A DNA stretch of 64,000 nucleotides from Phycisphaerae bacterium (GCA_028285035.1 JANQQF010000122.1:43259-107258), one strand, 5' to 3'. Shown: positions 9,315 through 18,026, numbered from the stretch's first letter. The notes: a model not told the origin generated them from the letters alone. Made by a program: numbers and translations.

Positions 9315-12098
9315 TTATTCTTCCCCAGCCCGTGCCAAATTCAAGGCCAGCAACCGCTCTAAAATTTCCTCATCACTCACATCGTGGGGCCAGCCGTAGG
9401 CGTCGAGGACGGCGCGGTCGAGGGTTTGGTGGGCGAGGTCGAGCCAGGTGGGGCGTTGATTGTAGAGGTTGGTCAGGGTGCGCTTCTTGAGTTCTTTTTC
9501 ATCTGCCCCTTCGGGATTGAGCCAGTTGTCCCGCTTTTCGACCAACGACCGCGCGGCCTCGGCGATGGCCTGCACACGGGGATCATCGAGCGGTTCTTGA
9601 CCCGGTGGCCAAGGGAAGGGGAAGGTTTCGAAGGTGGTGGTGGGCGTGTAGCGGGGTCGATCTTCGAGTGATGTTCCTTGGCGCAAGGCCCAAAGTTCGT
9701 GCAGTTTGGAATGAAGAACGCCGAAGAAGTAGTCATCTTCACGGGCATAAACCAAATTAGCATGATCAACTAAAACTTCATTATCTAACCAAACAAAAAT
9801 TCTGTGCTTTGCGACAGCAGGGCTTACAACGTAACGGTTCTGCTTACTCAAGATTTCTCTGTATCTAGGAGAAGGTCTAGCATGTAACCACCAATACTCT
9901 CGCTGACGCTTTTCCCTGCGGTTTTTTCTTTCTGGATAAACTACCTCTCTTACATATTCAAACGGTGCCTCATACAATGCAGCATCCTCTATGGACATCA
10001 TCACGCCAAAATCAATCACCCAAGTTTCATCTGTTCTCCGTAATATTTGCATAGCGTTTACTGAACGCTTGATGACATCTTGATTATTTAAACCAAATGA
10101 GTTGTGTTGAGAAAGTAACTCTTGTGCTTTTTGGGGAGTGATATCAAACGAACCTTTTTGCTGGGAACCATAGAAACACAAATTCACATTTTCCTTTAAT
10201 TTATCTGCAATCGAAAGATCAGCTATAGATGTAAGATCAGGATTTATCTTTGAGCTAATTATTCCATTAAGCTCTTTTTCCATTATAGAACCATCATCAA
10301 AACCAATAATTGACACTCTAACTGCCGCCCCTTCTAAAACCCAAGGACGGTCACTCCAAGCCATAAAAATATCCCCACTCTCCTTAATTCTTTCCAAAAC
10401 ACGTCGATTGACACCTCCCCGAATCGAATTCGTGGCTAGAAGCCCAGCCCTTTTTAATAATTTCAACTCAATTAAAGCCCGTGTTCGTTCAAACCAATAG
10501 CAAACGAGGTCTGCAAATGCGGGTATGCGTTGATGATACAGTTGAAAAAGGGCATCAACTGTATCATCACCTAATTCTTGTCGTATCCTATTTCCACCCA
10601 AAAACGGGGGATTACCAATCACTACATCAGCCTCGGGCCACTCCGGCTCAACGGGCTGGCCGGCCTCGTCATAGGCCAAAATGGCATCCATCTGGCGGAT
10701 GTTGTGCAGGGGTTTGAGGATCGGTTCGCTGGGGCGGCCAAAGCCGTTTTCACGCAGCCATTGGATGTAACCGATCCAGACGGTGGCCTGGGCCAGTTCG
10801 TGGGCGTAGGGGTTGAGTTCGATGCCGTATAGTTGCAAGGGCGAGGGGGCGGTGACGGTGTTGAACAGAGGGAGGCCCAACTCGCCCGCCAGCAGAGACA
10901 CCTGTTTCCACAAATCGAGCAGTTCCTTCAGGGCGACATAGAGAAAGTTACCGCTGCCACAAGCGGGGTCCAGCACGCGCACCTGGGTCAATTCCTCGGC
11001 AAAGCCTAACAACAGGTTGCTCAACTGGTTTTGCAGCTTGGTCTGCTCGGTTTGCCGTTTCGCCTGATCACGGCGCTCGGCCAGCGCCTCGGCCTCAGCT
11101 TTGACCTCGGCCCAGCGTCGCCGCAGCGGGGCCATTAGCACCGGTTCGACGATGAGCAGGATGTCTTCCTTGCTGGTGTAGTGCGCGCCCAGTTGCGACC
11201 GTTTGGCCGGGTCAAGACTGCGCTCAAAGAGGGTGCCCAGAATCGAAGGTTCGATGCTGGACCAGTCGAGCGCGGCTACTTTAACCAACGTATCTAGCCC
11301 CTGGCTGTCCAATTCCAAAACAAATTCATCCTCAAACAGCCCGCCATCAAAGTGGGCGATTTGATCGGCCCCAAACCAGCCGCCGTGGGCCATCGCCCCG
11401 AAGAGTTGGCGCAACTGCCCAGCAAAGGCAGCCGAGTTACGCCGTGTTTGGGTGACCAGACGGGTGAAAATATCACGGGGCAACAGGTTGATATCCTCGG
11501 CAAAAAGGCAGAAGAGGAGACGGGTCAGAAAGTGGGCAATCTGCTGGGGATCTTCGCCATATTTACGAAGCAGGTCGGCCAGCTTGGCAAACTCGGCAGC
11601 AGCCTCGGCGGTGACCTGAGCGGTTGTTTTGGATATTTTGAGGTTGTCCGGCGCGGTAAAGGTGGCTTGAAGCAAGGCCAAACGTTCTGGATCAAGCAGG
11701 TCGTCGAGATCAAGCCGTTCGATACGTTTGATGGTGTTGGTGAAGTTGGTGTGGATGATGATCTGCTCCATATCCGACACCACCAACAGCGGCGGGTTTT
11801 CCAAGGCCTCTCGATATTTGAGCAGTTGTTCGTAGGCTTTGTCCAAATCAGCGTGCTTGCCTTTGTACTCCCAAGCAAAATGACCTCGCTTCCAAACGTC
11901 GGCCCAGCCCTTGCCCCCACCCGTTTTGTCGGCCCCGGCCTCAAAGGTAAACTTCTCCCCTGTCGGATCAGCCTCAGCGGGTGTAGGGTGATCGAGCAGG
12001 CGACAGAGGTCGATAAAATGCTCCTGCGAACCAGAGCGTTCTTTGAGGGTGACATCCCGCCACTTGGCGACAAATTCTTGGGGAGTGAGGTTTGACAT
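9315..12098 (-). CDS. MmeI-type (type IIL/IIG) restriction-modification enzyme
   Basis: This 927-residue single-chain enzyme is about the size of MmeI (919). The N-terminus carries a PD-(D/E)xK nuclease signature: Asp67, nine residues, then Glu77-Tyr-Lys79, the spacing known from MmeI (D-x9-ExK). A helical connector follows. The gamma-type adenine-N6 methyltransferase has the SAM motif DPACGSGNF (377-385) and the catalytic NPPF (496-499). The C-terminal third (about 600-850) should hold the target-recognition domain. Enzymes of this kind methylate one strand of an asymmetric site and cut at a distance. No separate specificity, helicase or BREX/DISARM genes are nearby; only the coiled-coil/GvpU-like gene follows. 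A solitary methyltransferase is less likely because the nuclease triad is intact. Confidence 0.9.
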   Translation of the reverse strand: MSNLTPQEFVAKWRDVTLKERSGSQEHFIDLCRLLDHPTPAEADPTGEKFTFEAGADKTGGGKGWADVWKRGHFAWEYKGKHADLDKAYEQLLKYREALENPPLLVVSDMEQIIIHTNFTNTIKRIERLDLDDLLDPERLALLQATFTAPDNLKISKTTAQVTAEAAAEFAKLADLLRKYGEDPQQIAHFLTRLLFCLFAEDINLLPRDIFTRLVTQTRRNSAAFAGQLRQLFGAMAHGGWFGADQIAHFDGGLFEDEFVLELDSQGLDTLVKVAALDWSSIEPSILGTLFERSLDPAKRSQLGAHYTSKEDILLIVEPVLMAPLRRRWAEVKAEAEALAERRDQAKRQTEQTKLQNQLSNLLLGFAEELTQVRVLDPACGSGNFLYVALKELLDLWKQVSLLAGELGLPLFNTVTAPSPLQLYGIELNPYAHELAQATVWIGYIQWLRENGFGRPSEPILKPLHNIRQMDAILAYDEAGQPVEPEWPEADVVIGNPPFLGGNRIRQELGDDTVDALFQLYHQRIPAFADLVCYWFERTRALIELKLLKRAGLLATNSIRGGVNRRVLERIKESGDIFMAWSDRPWVLEGAAVRVSIIGFDDGSIMEKELNGIISSKINPDLTSIADLSIADKLKENVNLCFYGSQQKGSFDITPQKAQELLSQHNSFGLNNQDVIKRSVNAMQILRRTDETWVIDFGVMMSIEDAALYEAPFEYVREVVYPERKNRREKRQREYWWLHARPSPRYREILSKQNRYVVSPAVAKHRIFVWLDNEVLVDHANLVYAREDDYFFGVLHSKLHELWALRQGTSLEDRPRYTPTTTFETFPFPWPPGQEPLDDPRVQAIAEAARSLVEKRDNWLNPEGADEKELKKRTLTNLYNQRPTWLDLAHQTLDRAVLDAYGWPHDVSDEEILERLLALNLARAGEE

Positions 12099-12313
12099 CC
12101 GTTTGGTCTACTCCTAAGTTTTAATTGGGTAGGACACCTTTATTTTAGCACGTTTCTGTAGACATAACAATCGCATGCAAAGCACTCAGTATTTTGTTGC
12201 ATAGGTTAGCACAAACCACCATTCCTATTGCTCGGTAGGGGCAAGGGCAATCGGAATGGGTGACCGCAGGCCAGGGATATTTCCGCACCAATTACCTTGC
12301 CTGTAACTTGGCT

Positions 12314-12994
12314 CTACCGTGGTACCCAGCCCCCGCTGACGGGGAATATTTGCCCGACAAAACAGTTTGCCGCATCGGAGCAGAGGTAGGCCACAAAGGC
12401 GGCATCTTCGCTGGCCGAGACCAGTCGGCCCAGTGGAACCTCTCGTTTGACCCGCTCCTGAAATTTGGGATTGGCTTTGATTGCTTCAGGGAAATAGGCC
12501 TCGTTATCAACAAAATTTTGGGCAATGGCATTGACCTGAACATTGTGCTTGGCCACTTCAACACCAAGGGCTTGCACATAGGCGATTTGCGCACCTCGCG
12601 CAGCACTGTAGGTCGAAGTCCGCTTCATCCCCCGCAGGGCTGAGGCGCTACCCATCACGATGATTTTTCCAGATTGACGATCAATCATCTGGGGTAAAAC
12701 GGCGCGAGTCAAGCGGGGCAAGGGGTGCACGAGTGCAGCAAAGACTTCGTTCCATTCATCATCCGTAACACTCGGGGCCGGAGTCGATGGAGCGCCGATG
12801 GACAAGTTGGCAATCAGAATATCAACCGGCCCAGCATCAGCAACAATTTTAGCGGGCACTTCGGCATCCGTCAGCGGACCAGCTTGGGCAATGACCTCTG
12901 CCCCTTGCGCCTCCAGCGTTTCACAGATGGCTGGCCCCATAAATTCGTCCGCTTGGGTGACCAAAATTCGTTTTCCATTGAGTGCATTTTGCAT
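12314..12994 (-). CDS. Halohydrin dehalogenase (haloalcohol dehalogenase, SDR-derived)
   Basis: The 226-residue Rossmann-fold protein looks like an SDR but has the two signatures that separate halohydrin dehalogenases from SDR oxidoreductases. The cofactor glycine motif is replaced by T13-x4-F18-x-G20, and the catalytic triad is S116-x12-Y129-x3-R133, with Arg in place of the SDR Lys. The C-terminal part (NAIAQNFVDNEAYFP and PLGRLVSASEDAAF, then GQIFPVSGGW) also resembles HheC as I recall it. These cytoplasmic enzymes convert vicinal haloalcohols to epoxides plus halide without a nucleotide cofactor, and run the reverse reaction with other anions. The gene is monocistronic, 215 bases from the restriction gene start. 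A haloalkane dehalogenase lies at 48747-49637 in the same window. Substrate range cannot be read from the sequence. Confidence 0.82.
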   Translation of the reverse strand: MQNALNGKRILVTQADEFMGPAICETLEAQGAEVIAQAGPLTDAEVPAKIVADAGPVDILIANLSIGAPSTPAPSVTDDEWNEVFAALVHPLPRLTRAVLPQMIDRQSGKIIVMGSASALRGMKRTSTYSAARGAQIAYVQALGVEVAKHNVQVNAIAQNFVDNEAYFPEAIKANPKFQERVKREVPLGRLVSASEDAAFVAYLCSDAANCFVGQIFPVSGGWVPR

Positions 12995-13132
12995 TGGATT
13001 TCCCCTAAATTGGTTTGAGTATGCCCCATTATAAAATAGTCCGATCCGTCAGAAAATTTTTCTTGCTTTGATTAGATTGTGGTAACATTAAGGAACCTAT
13101 TATGCGAATTAGCGATTGTTACATTTTAGAGT

Positions 13133-13205
13133 GTCCTGCCCGAATGGTTTTGTCGGGCATCCACTGGGTTGTGAGCGAGGGACTCCCGCCAAAAACACAC
13201 GGGAG
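13133..13205. repeat. Dispersed palindromic repeat, copy A
   Basis: Contains the 26-base core 13139-13164 (starting CCCGAATGGTTTTGTCGGGC), identical to 34546-34571 and 56322-56347. The core itself folds (TGCCCGA...TCGGGCA). Short outer arms GTGTC and GTGACA are weaker here than in the other copies. It sits about 60 bases upstream of the secreted-protein gene start at 13269. Confidence 0.8.
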
Positions 13206-13268
13206 TGACATGATCCGCCCCATTTTTTGAAATATGCATAATCGGTTAAGGAGTGCTTGGAGGGCACA

Positions 13269-14024
13269 ATGAGAAAAAGCATTGTCATTATCGCAACAAC
13301 CCTAGTGAGCGTGGGGTTAGTATTGGGCGCGGCCTTTGTGGTGGTTGCGCAGGGGTCGGATCGGCCCGAGCGAGCGGCCCAGGCCAGCACTGGCCGCTCG
13401 GTGGTAGGCGAGTCAGAGGGGGAAAGTCGTTCAGAAGGAGGCGGCCAAGCCGGTCGGCAGGTTATAACAACTGGCTCAACAGACACGTCAGCTCAAGAGG
13501 CACCGGCAGAAGGCAGTCGTCCCCATCAAAGTGGAACCCAACTCATTGGCGATCCAACCGAAGATATCCGCTTTGGCCGTGATCGTGAAGCTGGGATCAC
13601 GGCCAAAGAAAGCAGTTTGGCCGTCACCAGCACCCTATCTGAAACGATCTATGTTTTCAGCGGGGTGAATGATGATGGGGCTAAGGGTAGTGGCTCGCGG
13701 ACAGAGGCCACTGCGGTCCATTGCTCAAACTTTGGGACAACGGACGCATTGGTAGAAGTCCAGTTTTATCAATTTGATGGGACAACTGTTTACACTGGCT
13801 CAACCACCATTGATGTCAACCGCACCTGGACCTTCAGCAGCCAAAACACGTCAATTTACACCGATGATGTCATTGTTGGGGGTGGCTCTGGCACCGATGC
13901 TATTGCACAAGGCTTTGGCCGAGTTCTAGCCGCGCACACCGACATCATTTGTACGGCTCAGCTCCTCGACCCACTCAACAATCCACCGACCTACATTACG
14001 TCACTGACAATGGTCAAGCCCTAA
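13269..14024 (+). CDS. Secreted protein of unknown function, first of two tandem paralogues
   Basis: I choose ATG 13269 over an upstream TTG (13257) because GGAGGG (13259-13264) lies just before it. The product is about 251 residues. An N-terminal signal sequence (RKSIVIIATTLVSVGLVLGAA) is followed by a low-complexity Ser/Glu/Gly/Gln-rich linker (about residues 30-120) and a compact beta-rich domain. That domain carries IYVFSGVNDDGAKGSGSR, EATAVHCSNFGTTDA, VNRTWTF and the closing LDPLNNPPTYI. It repeats in the next gene, and two Cys (HCSNF and IICTAQ) are conserved in both. The linker and export suggest a surface or extracellular product. I do not recognise the domain; its function is unknown. 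Confidence 0.82.
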   Translation: MRKSIVIIATTLVSVGLVLGAAFVVVAQGSDRPERAAQASTGRSVVGESEGESRSEGGGQAGRQVITTGSTDTSAQEAPAEGSRPHQSGTQLIGDPTEDIRFGRDREAGITAKESSLAVTSTLSETIYVFSGVNDDGAKGSGSRTEATAVHCSNFGTTDALVEVQFYQFDGTTVYTGSTTIDVNRTWTFSSQNTSIYTDDVIVGGGSGTDAIAQGFGRVLAAHTDIICTAQLLDPLNNPPTYITSLTMVKP

Positions 14025-14599
14025 TGTCTCATCTGCTACGACCTCTGACATTGGCGGTCATAACCGCTTTAGGCATTGGCCTCACGCTGACCATCACCGC
14101 CCAAGAGCGGCTGATTGACCAGCCGCAATCGGCCCAATCAGTGACCTCGGCGGCTAGCCTTTCTGCACCCGCTGATCTGCTTTATGTGTTTAGTGGGGTT
14201 ACCGATGATGGGGCGCAAGGCGGGGCATCGCGCAAAGAAGCGACGGCGGTTCATTGCTCAAACTTTGGGACAACGGATGCACAGGTAGAGGTTCAGTTGT
14301 ATCAGTTTGATGGTGCAACCGTCTACACTGGCTCCACCACCATTCAGGTTAACCGCACCTGGACCTTTAGCACTCAAAATACGTTGATTTACTCGGATGA
14401 TGTCATCGTTGGGGGTAATCCTGGTACGAATGCCATCAGCCAAGGATTGGGCCGAATTTTAGCCGATCAGACCAGTATCGTTTGCACGGCCCAAGTGCTC
14501 GATCCCCTCAACAATCCACCTCAGTACATGGCCAATCTAACACTATTTAAGGTGCCTCGCACGATCTATCTACCCGCGATTCTGAAAACGGCGGTATAG
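14024..14599 (+). CDS. Secreted protein of unknown function, second tandem paralogue
   Basis: The start ATG at 14024 overlaps the previous stop (TAATG), so translation of the pair is coupled. The 191-residue product has a signal sequence (LTLAVITALGIGLTLTITA) and lacks the long linker of its neighbour. Its domain from about residue 50 on is very similar to the first protein, including EATAVHCSNFGTTDA, YTGSTTI, VNRTWTF and LDPLNNPP. It ends with PRTIYLPAILKTAV, a tail reminiscent of the short IYLP(A/V)I motif at the C-terminus of many exported Chloroflexota proteins (recalled, not checked). The DNA of the shared part is also close, which indicates fairly recent duplication. Role unknown. Confidence 0.82.
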   Translation: MSHLLRPLTLAVITALGIGLTLTITAQERLIDQPQSAQSVTSAASLSAPADLLYVFSGVTDDGAQGGASRKEATAVHCSNFGTTDAQVEVQLYQFDGATVYTGSTTIQVNRTWTFSTQNTLIYSDDVIVGGNPGTNAISQGLGRILADQTSIVCTAQVLDPLNNPPQYMANLTLFKVPRTIYLPAILKTAV

Positions 14600-14615
14600 T
14601 CAAGACGTATCGGGC

Positions 14616-15644
14616 TTAATCTCCACATTGACAAATCGCTTCGTCTGGGCTGGCCACGTAACTGGGCCAGTGAAACCAAGCGTAGAAGTGCTGATCAATC
14701 ACCTTGGCGCCCAAGTATCCTTGCATAATTGCATCCTGAGGCTCAAGGCCAAAGCTGGCCGAGACAAAGTCTGCACAGCTCGAGAGTCCAATTCCCGTGC
14801 TGCCCCGCGTGACTCCACTCGCAAAGAGCTTTCTCAAATCAGGGCCAATGCTTTTGGCAAGCCAGTCTGCCTGATCAGAGAGCAAGGCATTTTGCACGAC
14901 CCAGCGGACAAGCCCATCGCCGACAGGAAAAATAGACAATTTGACTTTATTATCGGCGGCAAATCGAGCGGCGTTGTTAATGTAGTTGTACAAAATGCGG
15001 TCGATGGCCGAAGTCTCCAAACAGCGATTGGTAATGTTGCCTGAAAATGTCGAGATCACCTCAACGGCGATGTTTCTTGTCCCCAACCGGATTGAGCTGT
15101 TTTCCCATTTGTTAACAAAATCGGAAATGGGATGAATTTTGATACTCTCATCGGCCAATCGAACTGTGGGGTCAAGATCAACCAGCGCATTGCGCATCAC
15201 TTTGGCGTGGTCTCGTGCCATCAAGATCGTCCCTTTCACCCATTCCTCTTCAGCTGGATCCTGAGCTAAGAACCGAGCGTTGCCCACCAACGCGGTCAGT
15301 GCGCCCCCCCGAATGTCGTGAATTACCTTACGGGTCAAGTCAGAGGGGGTGTCTAGGGCGTAGGTGGCGGAACCGATAGCTAAAGCGCTATCCAGAAATT
15401 CATCATCAGCCACCTCTTGAACAATCACCTGTTGAGCTAATTCATAGTTGGGCGAGTCCTTCATATACAACCACAAATCATAGACCTTTTTGACAGCATC
15501 GTACATACGCGCAATCAGGGCCGCATCCTGCGGGGCAAAATCACGGATTGAGGCATTGAACCCACCCCCGCTATAACGATCTTTACGGTGTATACGCAGG
15601 TGGGTTGGGGCTAAATCAAATAAATGTTGTGAGATCATCATCAT
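14616..15644 (-). CDS. Soluble histidine-kinase-like protein
   Basis: About 342 residues from ATG 15644 (a TTG at 15650 is also possible). The phospho-acceptor region reads KVIHDIRGGALTAL (His near residue 110). An HATPase_c-like part follows with an N-box (ILYNYINNAARFA) and a G-box (GSTGIGLSSC). There is no transmembrane segment, and I see no PAS, GAF or receiver domain; the first ~100 residues are helical and unassigned. The gene lies six bases after the MaoC gene, in a three-gene operon with an Lrp regulator. A role as a cytoplasmic signalling kinase is an inference; no response regulator lies nearby. The D-box is poorly conserved, so catalytic activity is uncertain. Confidence 0.72.
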   Translation of the reverse strand: MMMISQHLFDLAPTHLRIHRKDRYSGGGFNASIRDFAPQDAALIARMYDAVKKVYDLWLYMKDSPNYELAQQVIVQEVADDEFLDSALAIGSATYALDTPSDLTRKVIHDIRGGALTALVGNARFLAQDPAEEEWVKGTILMARDHAKVMRNALVDLDPTVRLADESIKIHPISDFVNKWENSSIRLGTRNIAVEVISTFSGNITNRCLETSAIDRILYNYINNAARFAADNKVKLSIFPVGDGLVRWVVQNALLSDQADWLAKSIGPDLRKLFASGVTRGSTGIGLSSCADFVSASFGLEPQDAIMQGYLGAKVIDQHFYAWFHWPSYVASPDEAICQCGD

Positions 15645-15656
15645 TTTCAAATTGCA

Positions 15657-16100
15657 TCACTGCAGTTCGAGTGGCATTGTATAACAAACGGCAGTTCCTT
15701 CCAGCACAACTGTATCATCCTCAAGTTTCACCTGCGTATCCAGTTCGGTGATAGGCTTATCCTCACGCACCTTAATCACCACAACTTCTCCAATGATGGT
15801 ATCGCCAGGGCGCACTGGAGCTTTAAAGCTCCAGTTGGTTTGCAAGAAGACAGTACCGGGACCGGGCAAATCTTCAGCAACAACCGCATTCAAAATCGAG
15901 CTGGTAATCCCCCCTTGCACGACAATGCCACCAAAGCGTGTCTTTTGGGCAAGGGCTTCATCATAATGCAATGGGTTGCGATCACCACTCAACTCAGTGA
16001 ACAGCTCAATATCACGTGCTGTCACCAATTTTGAGCGTTGTGCTTTTTGACCCACAGAGGGCATTCCATTGGGCCAAACATCATGTGCAAGGTTTGTCAC
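15657..16100 (-). CDS. MaoC-like (R)-specific enoyl-CoA hydratase
   Basis: This 147-residue hot-dog protein has the hydratase-2 motif FTELSGDRNPLHYDEALA with the expected catalytic Asp40 and His45, then FGGIVVQGGITSSI. PhaJ-like enzymes of this size hydrate trans-2-enoyl-CoA to (R)-3-hydroxyacyl-CoA, linking beta-oxidation with polyhydroxyalkanoate synthesis. The GTG start overlaps the stop of the Lrp gene by four bases (GTGA), so translation is coupled. A phasin-like protein is encoded 26 kb away, but no PHA synthase is in the window, so the pathway assignment is open. Confidence 0.85.
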   Translation of the reverse strand: MTNLAHDVWPNGMPSVGQKAQRSKLVTARDIELFTELSGDRNPLHYDEALAQKTRFGGIVVQGGITSSILNAVVAEDLPGPGTVFLQTNWSFKAPVRPGDTIIGEVVVIKVREDKPITELDTQVKLEDDTVVLEGTAVCYTMPLELQ

Positions 16101-16585
16101 ACTTCGTCATCCGCTAACATCAAGTTACCGTGCGTTTTAACCTCACTCAACACCAAACTTGTCTGCAATCGAGAGACACCCGCCACCGGGGTTAGTTTTT
16201 GCACCAAAAAGTGTTCGAGGGCTTTGCGATTTTTAACGACGACTTTAAGCAGATAGTCAGCTTGACCGGTGAGAAAGTGGCATTCGATCACTTCTGGCAT
16301 CGCCCGAATTGTATTACGAAACGCTTCAACAAAAGCCACATCGTGGCTCTCCAAGCTCACTTGGACAAAACACATCAAATCAAAACCCAGTCGTTCACGA
16401 TCAACGAGGGCCGTATACCCCTGAATAATCTGATCCTGCTCTAGCTTCTTAACCCGAGCCAGGGTGGCCGCCGGGGAAAGGCCAATCGCTTCAGCCAAGC
16501 GCACATTGCTCAAAGCGCCATCTGCTTGAAGGTGTCGCAAAATAGCTCGATCAGTTTCATCTAGGTGGGGAAGTGAGTTGCTCAT
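16097..16585 (-). CDS. Lrp/AsnC family transcriptional regulator
   Basis: 162 residues with the usual two-part layout. An N-terminal helix-turn-helix (LDETDRAILRHLQADGALSN, then VRLAEAIGLSPAATLARVKKLE) is followed by a RAM/AsnC ligand domain (about 70-150, with YTALVDRERLG and CHFLTGQADYLLKVVV). Such proteins bind DNA as dimers or octamers and respond to amino acids. It leads an operon with the MaoC hydratase and the kinase-like protein and is divergent from the gene at 16799, so the intergenic region probably contains its target. Confidence 0.95.
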   Translation of the reverse strand: MSNSLPHLDETDRAILRHLQADGALSNVRLAEAIGLSPAATLARVKKLEQDQIIQGYTALVDRERLGFDLMCFVQVSLESHDVAFVEAFRNTIRAMPEVIECHFLTGQADYLLKVVVKNRKALEHFLVQKLTPVAGVSRLQTSLVLSEVKTHGNLMLADDEV

Positions 16586-16696
16586 ACGTTGTCCCTCTTT
16601 ATCAAAACTTTAGATTATATCGAGCATTATGCCTTAATTACTGACATTTCAGCAACTCCAACCGCGATAGGAGCAAATTGAAACCGTCGTAAAATC

Positions 16697-16747
16697 TTGG
16701 CTTTTTTAAGACTGGCCCAATATAATAAAGGGCGTGCAACGCCCTTT
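16697..16747 (+). promoter_or_regulatory. Putative promoter with adjacent hairpin upstream of the PLC-like gene
   Basis: TTGGCT (16697-16702), an 18-base spacer and TATAAT (16721-16726) fit a sigma-70 promoter reading toward 16799. A perfect inverted repeat AAAGGGCG/CGCCCTTT (16727-16734 and 16740-16747, loop TGCAA) follows the -10 at once, so it would lie at the 5' end of the mRNA or act as an operator. Confidence 0.45.
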
Positions 16748-16798
16748 CACTGAGTTCTGCAACTAACCGACTATCTCATCGCTACGGATGATTGAGTC

Positions 16799-17422
16799 AT
16801 GCCAACCCATTATTTACACACGCATTTGGCGTATGAAAAAATTTTCAAAGAGTCTTTGCGGAAGGAAGAGGAGCTTGCTTTTTTGCTAGGAGCAATCGCC
16901 CCAGATGCGGTTCCTTTTGGGCAAACTAAGCGACGTTCGCACTATAATTTTCACTATGGGATCACCTGGTTTTATCGCTTCAATGCCTTTGAAACCGAAT
17001 TTGCGGATTACCAACAACAATCCCCGTTACATCACTGGTTTTACCTTGGCTATCGTTACCATCTCCGTCTCGATTGGGTTTGGGTAAAGTGCTGCCTCAA
17101 CCCAGCCATGATACGATTGGGCTGGAACCAGTTGATCAAAAAAGGCCCTCAGATCAAAGCAAAATACTACGAAGAAATGGGCCGGTATGATGACTACTTC
17201 CGGGCCACACAGAAATCGCCGCCAGTTGAGCTTTTTGACCAGCTTAAACATACAGACCACACCTTGCTCCCCAGCTTCCTAGACACAGACCGATTAGGTA
17301 CAATCTTTGAGCATCTCCAGCAAACCGTCTCACAAACCTGTCAAACATATGAAGGGGGGCTCCTGCCACACAAAAACATTGACCGTTTTCATACACAAGC
17401 TGCCAAGCTTGAGGCGATTTAA
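16799..17422 (+). CDS. Zinc-dependent phospholipase C-like hydrolase
   Basis: 207 residues, all helical. The motif order resembles proteins with the zinc-dependent PLC/S1-P1 nuclease fold: MPTHYLHTHLAYEK at the start, FLLGAIAPDAVPFG, SHYNFHYG, then GYRYHLRLDWVW. The His and Asp in these motifs would bind the metals. There is no signal peptide, so it would act inside the cell, unlike secreted PLCs. It starts a run of small plus-strand genes. The substrate is not predictable; the assignment rests on motif pattern alone. Confidence 0.65.
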   Translation: MPTHYLHTHLAYEKIFKESLRKEEELAFLLGAIAPDAVPFGQTKRRSHYNFHYGITWFYRFNAFETEFADYQQQSPLHHWFYLGYRYHLRLDWVWVKCCLNPAMIRLGWNQLIKKGPQIKAKYYEEMGRYDDYFRATQKSPPVELFDQLKHTDHTLLPSFLDTDRLGTIFEHLQQTVSQTCQTYEGGLLPHKNIDRFHTQAAKLEAI

Positions 17423-17529
17423 CCAAAATTTCTGATCCGCAAAATTGCCAAATCACCTCAATTTTAGTTAAATCAGTATTGTACAAACCAAATCAGGTAC
17501 TCAATCTCCAAGGAAGTCAGGTAATTATT

Positions 17530-18024
17530 GTGGCTCTTGAAATTCGAGAAGCAACCGACCAAGATTTTGAGGCGATCTGGCCAATTTTTCAACAGATTGT
17601 CTTGCGAGGTGACACCTACCCTTACGCACCCAACACAAACAAATCACAAGCCTATCAATTGTGGATGACCAGCCCCCACAAAACGTTTGTCGCAGTGGAA
17701 GACGGGCAAATCTTGGGTACTTATTTCATCAAAGCCAATCAGCCCGGCCTCGGGGGACACGTTTGTAATTGCGGGTATATGGTCGCTGAGCAAGCCCGTG
17801 GTCGAGGCATTGCCACCCAACTTTGTGAACACTCGCAGCGTGAGGCTCAACGTTTGGGCTACAAAGCAATGCAATTCAATTTAGTTGCAGTAACAAATGA
17901 GGCGGCGGTTTATCTGTGGCAGAAGCTGGGTTTTGAGATTGTCGGTCGATTACCAAAGGCATTTAATCATCAGACATCAGGCTTGGTTGATGCATTTGTG
18001 TTGTATAAGTGGTTGGATGATTAG
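17530..18024 (+). CDS. GNAT family N-acetyltransferase
   Basis: From GTG 17530 the protein is 164 residues and begins at the fold (MALEIREATDQDFEAIWPIF). An in-frame TTG at 17479 would add 17 residues, and an AAGGA lies between the two, which favours the later start. The acetyl-CoA site is visible as VAEQARGRGIATQLCEHSQ, and the C-terminal half has LYLWQKLGFEIVGRLP-like sequence typical of GNATs acting on small molecules. The following gene begins two bases after the stop. The substrate is unknown. Confidence 0.88.
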   Translation: MALEIREATDQDFEAIWPIFQQIVLRGDTYPYAPNTNKSQAYQLWMTSPHKTFVAVEDGQILGTYFIKANQPGLGGHVCNCGYMVAEQARGRGIATQLCEHSQREAQRLGYKAMQFNLVAVTNEAAVYLWQKLGFEIVGRLPKAFNHQTSGLVDAFVLYKWLDD

Positions 18025-18026
18025 CC

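Noticed and set aside
11352..12095. 247-codon open frame on the plus strand inside the restriction gene
   Set aside because: Antisense shadow of the MmeI-like gene with no ribosome site or recognisable domain. The same applies to long antisense frames at 35074-35796 and 26087-26761.
9315..12098. DISARM or BREX methyltransferase
   Set aside because: No helicase, PLD, PglZ or Lon-type genes accompany it, and it has its own nuclease triad as in MmeI.
12314..12994. Ordinary SDR oxidoreductase or enoyl-ACP reductase
   Set aside because: The Gly-rich cofactor motif is missing and the catalytic Lys is Arg133, which matches halohydrin dehalogenases.
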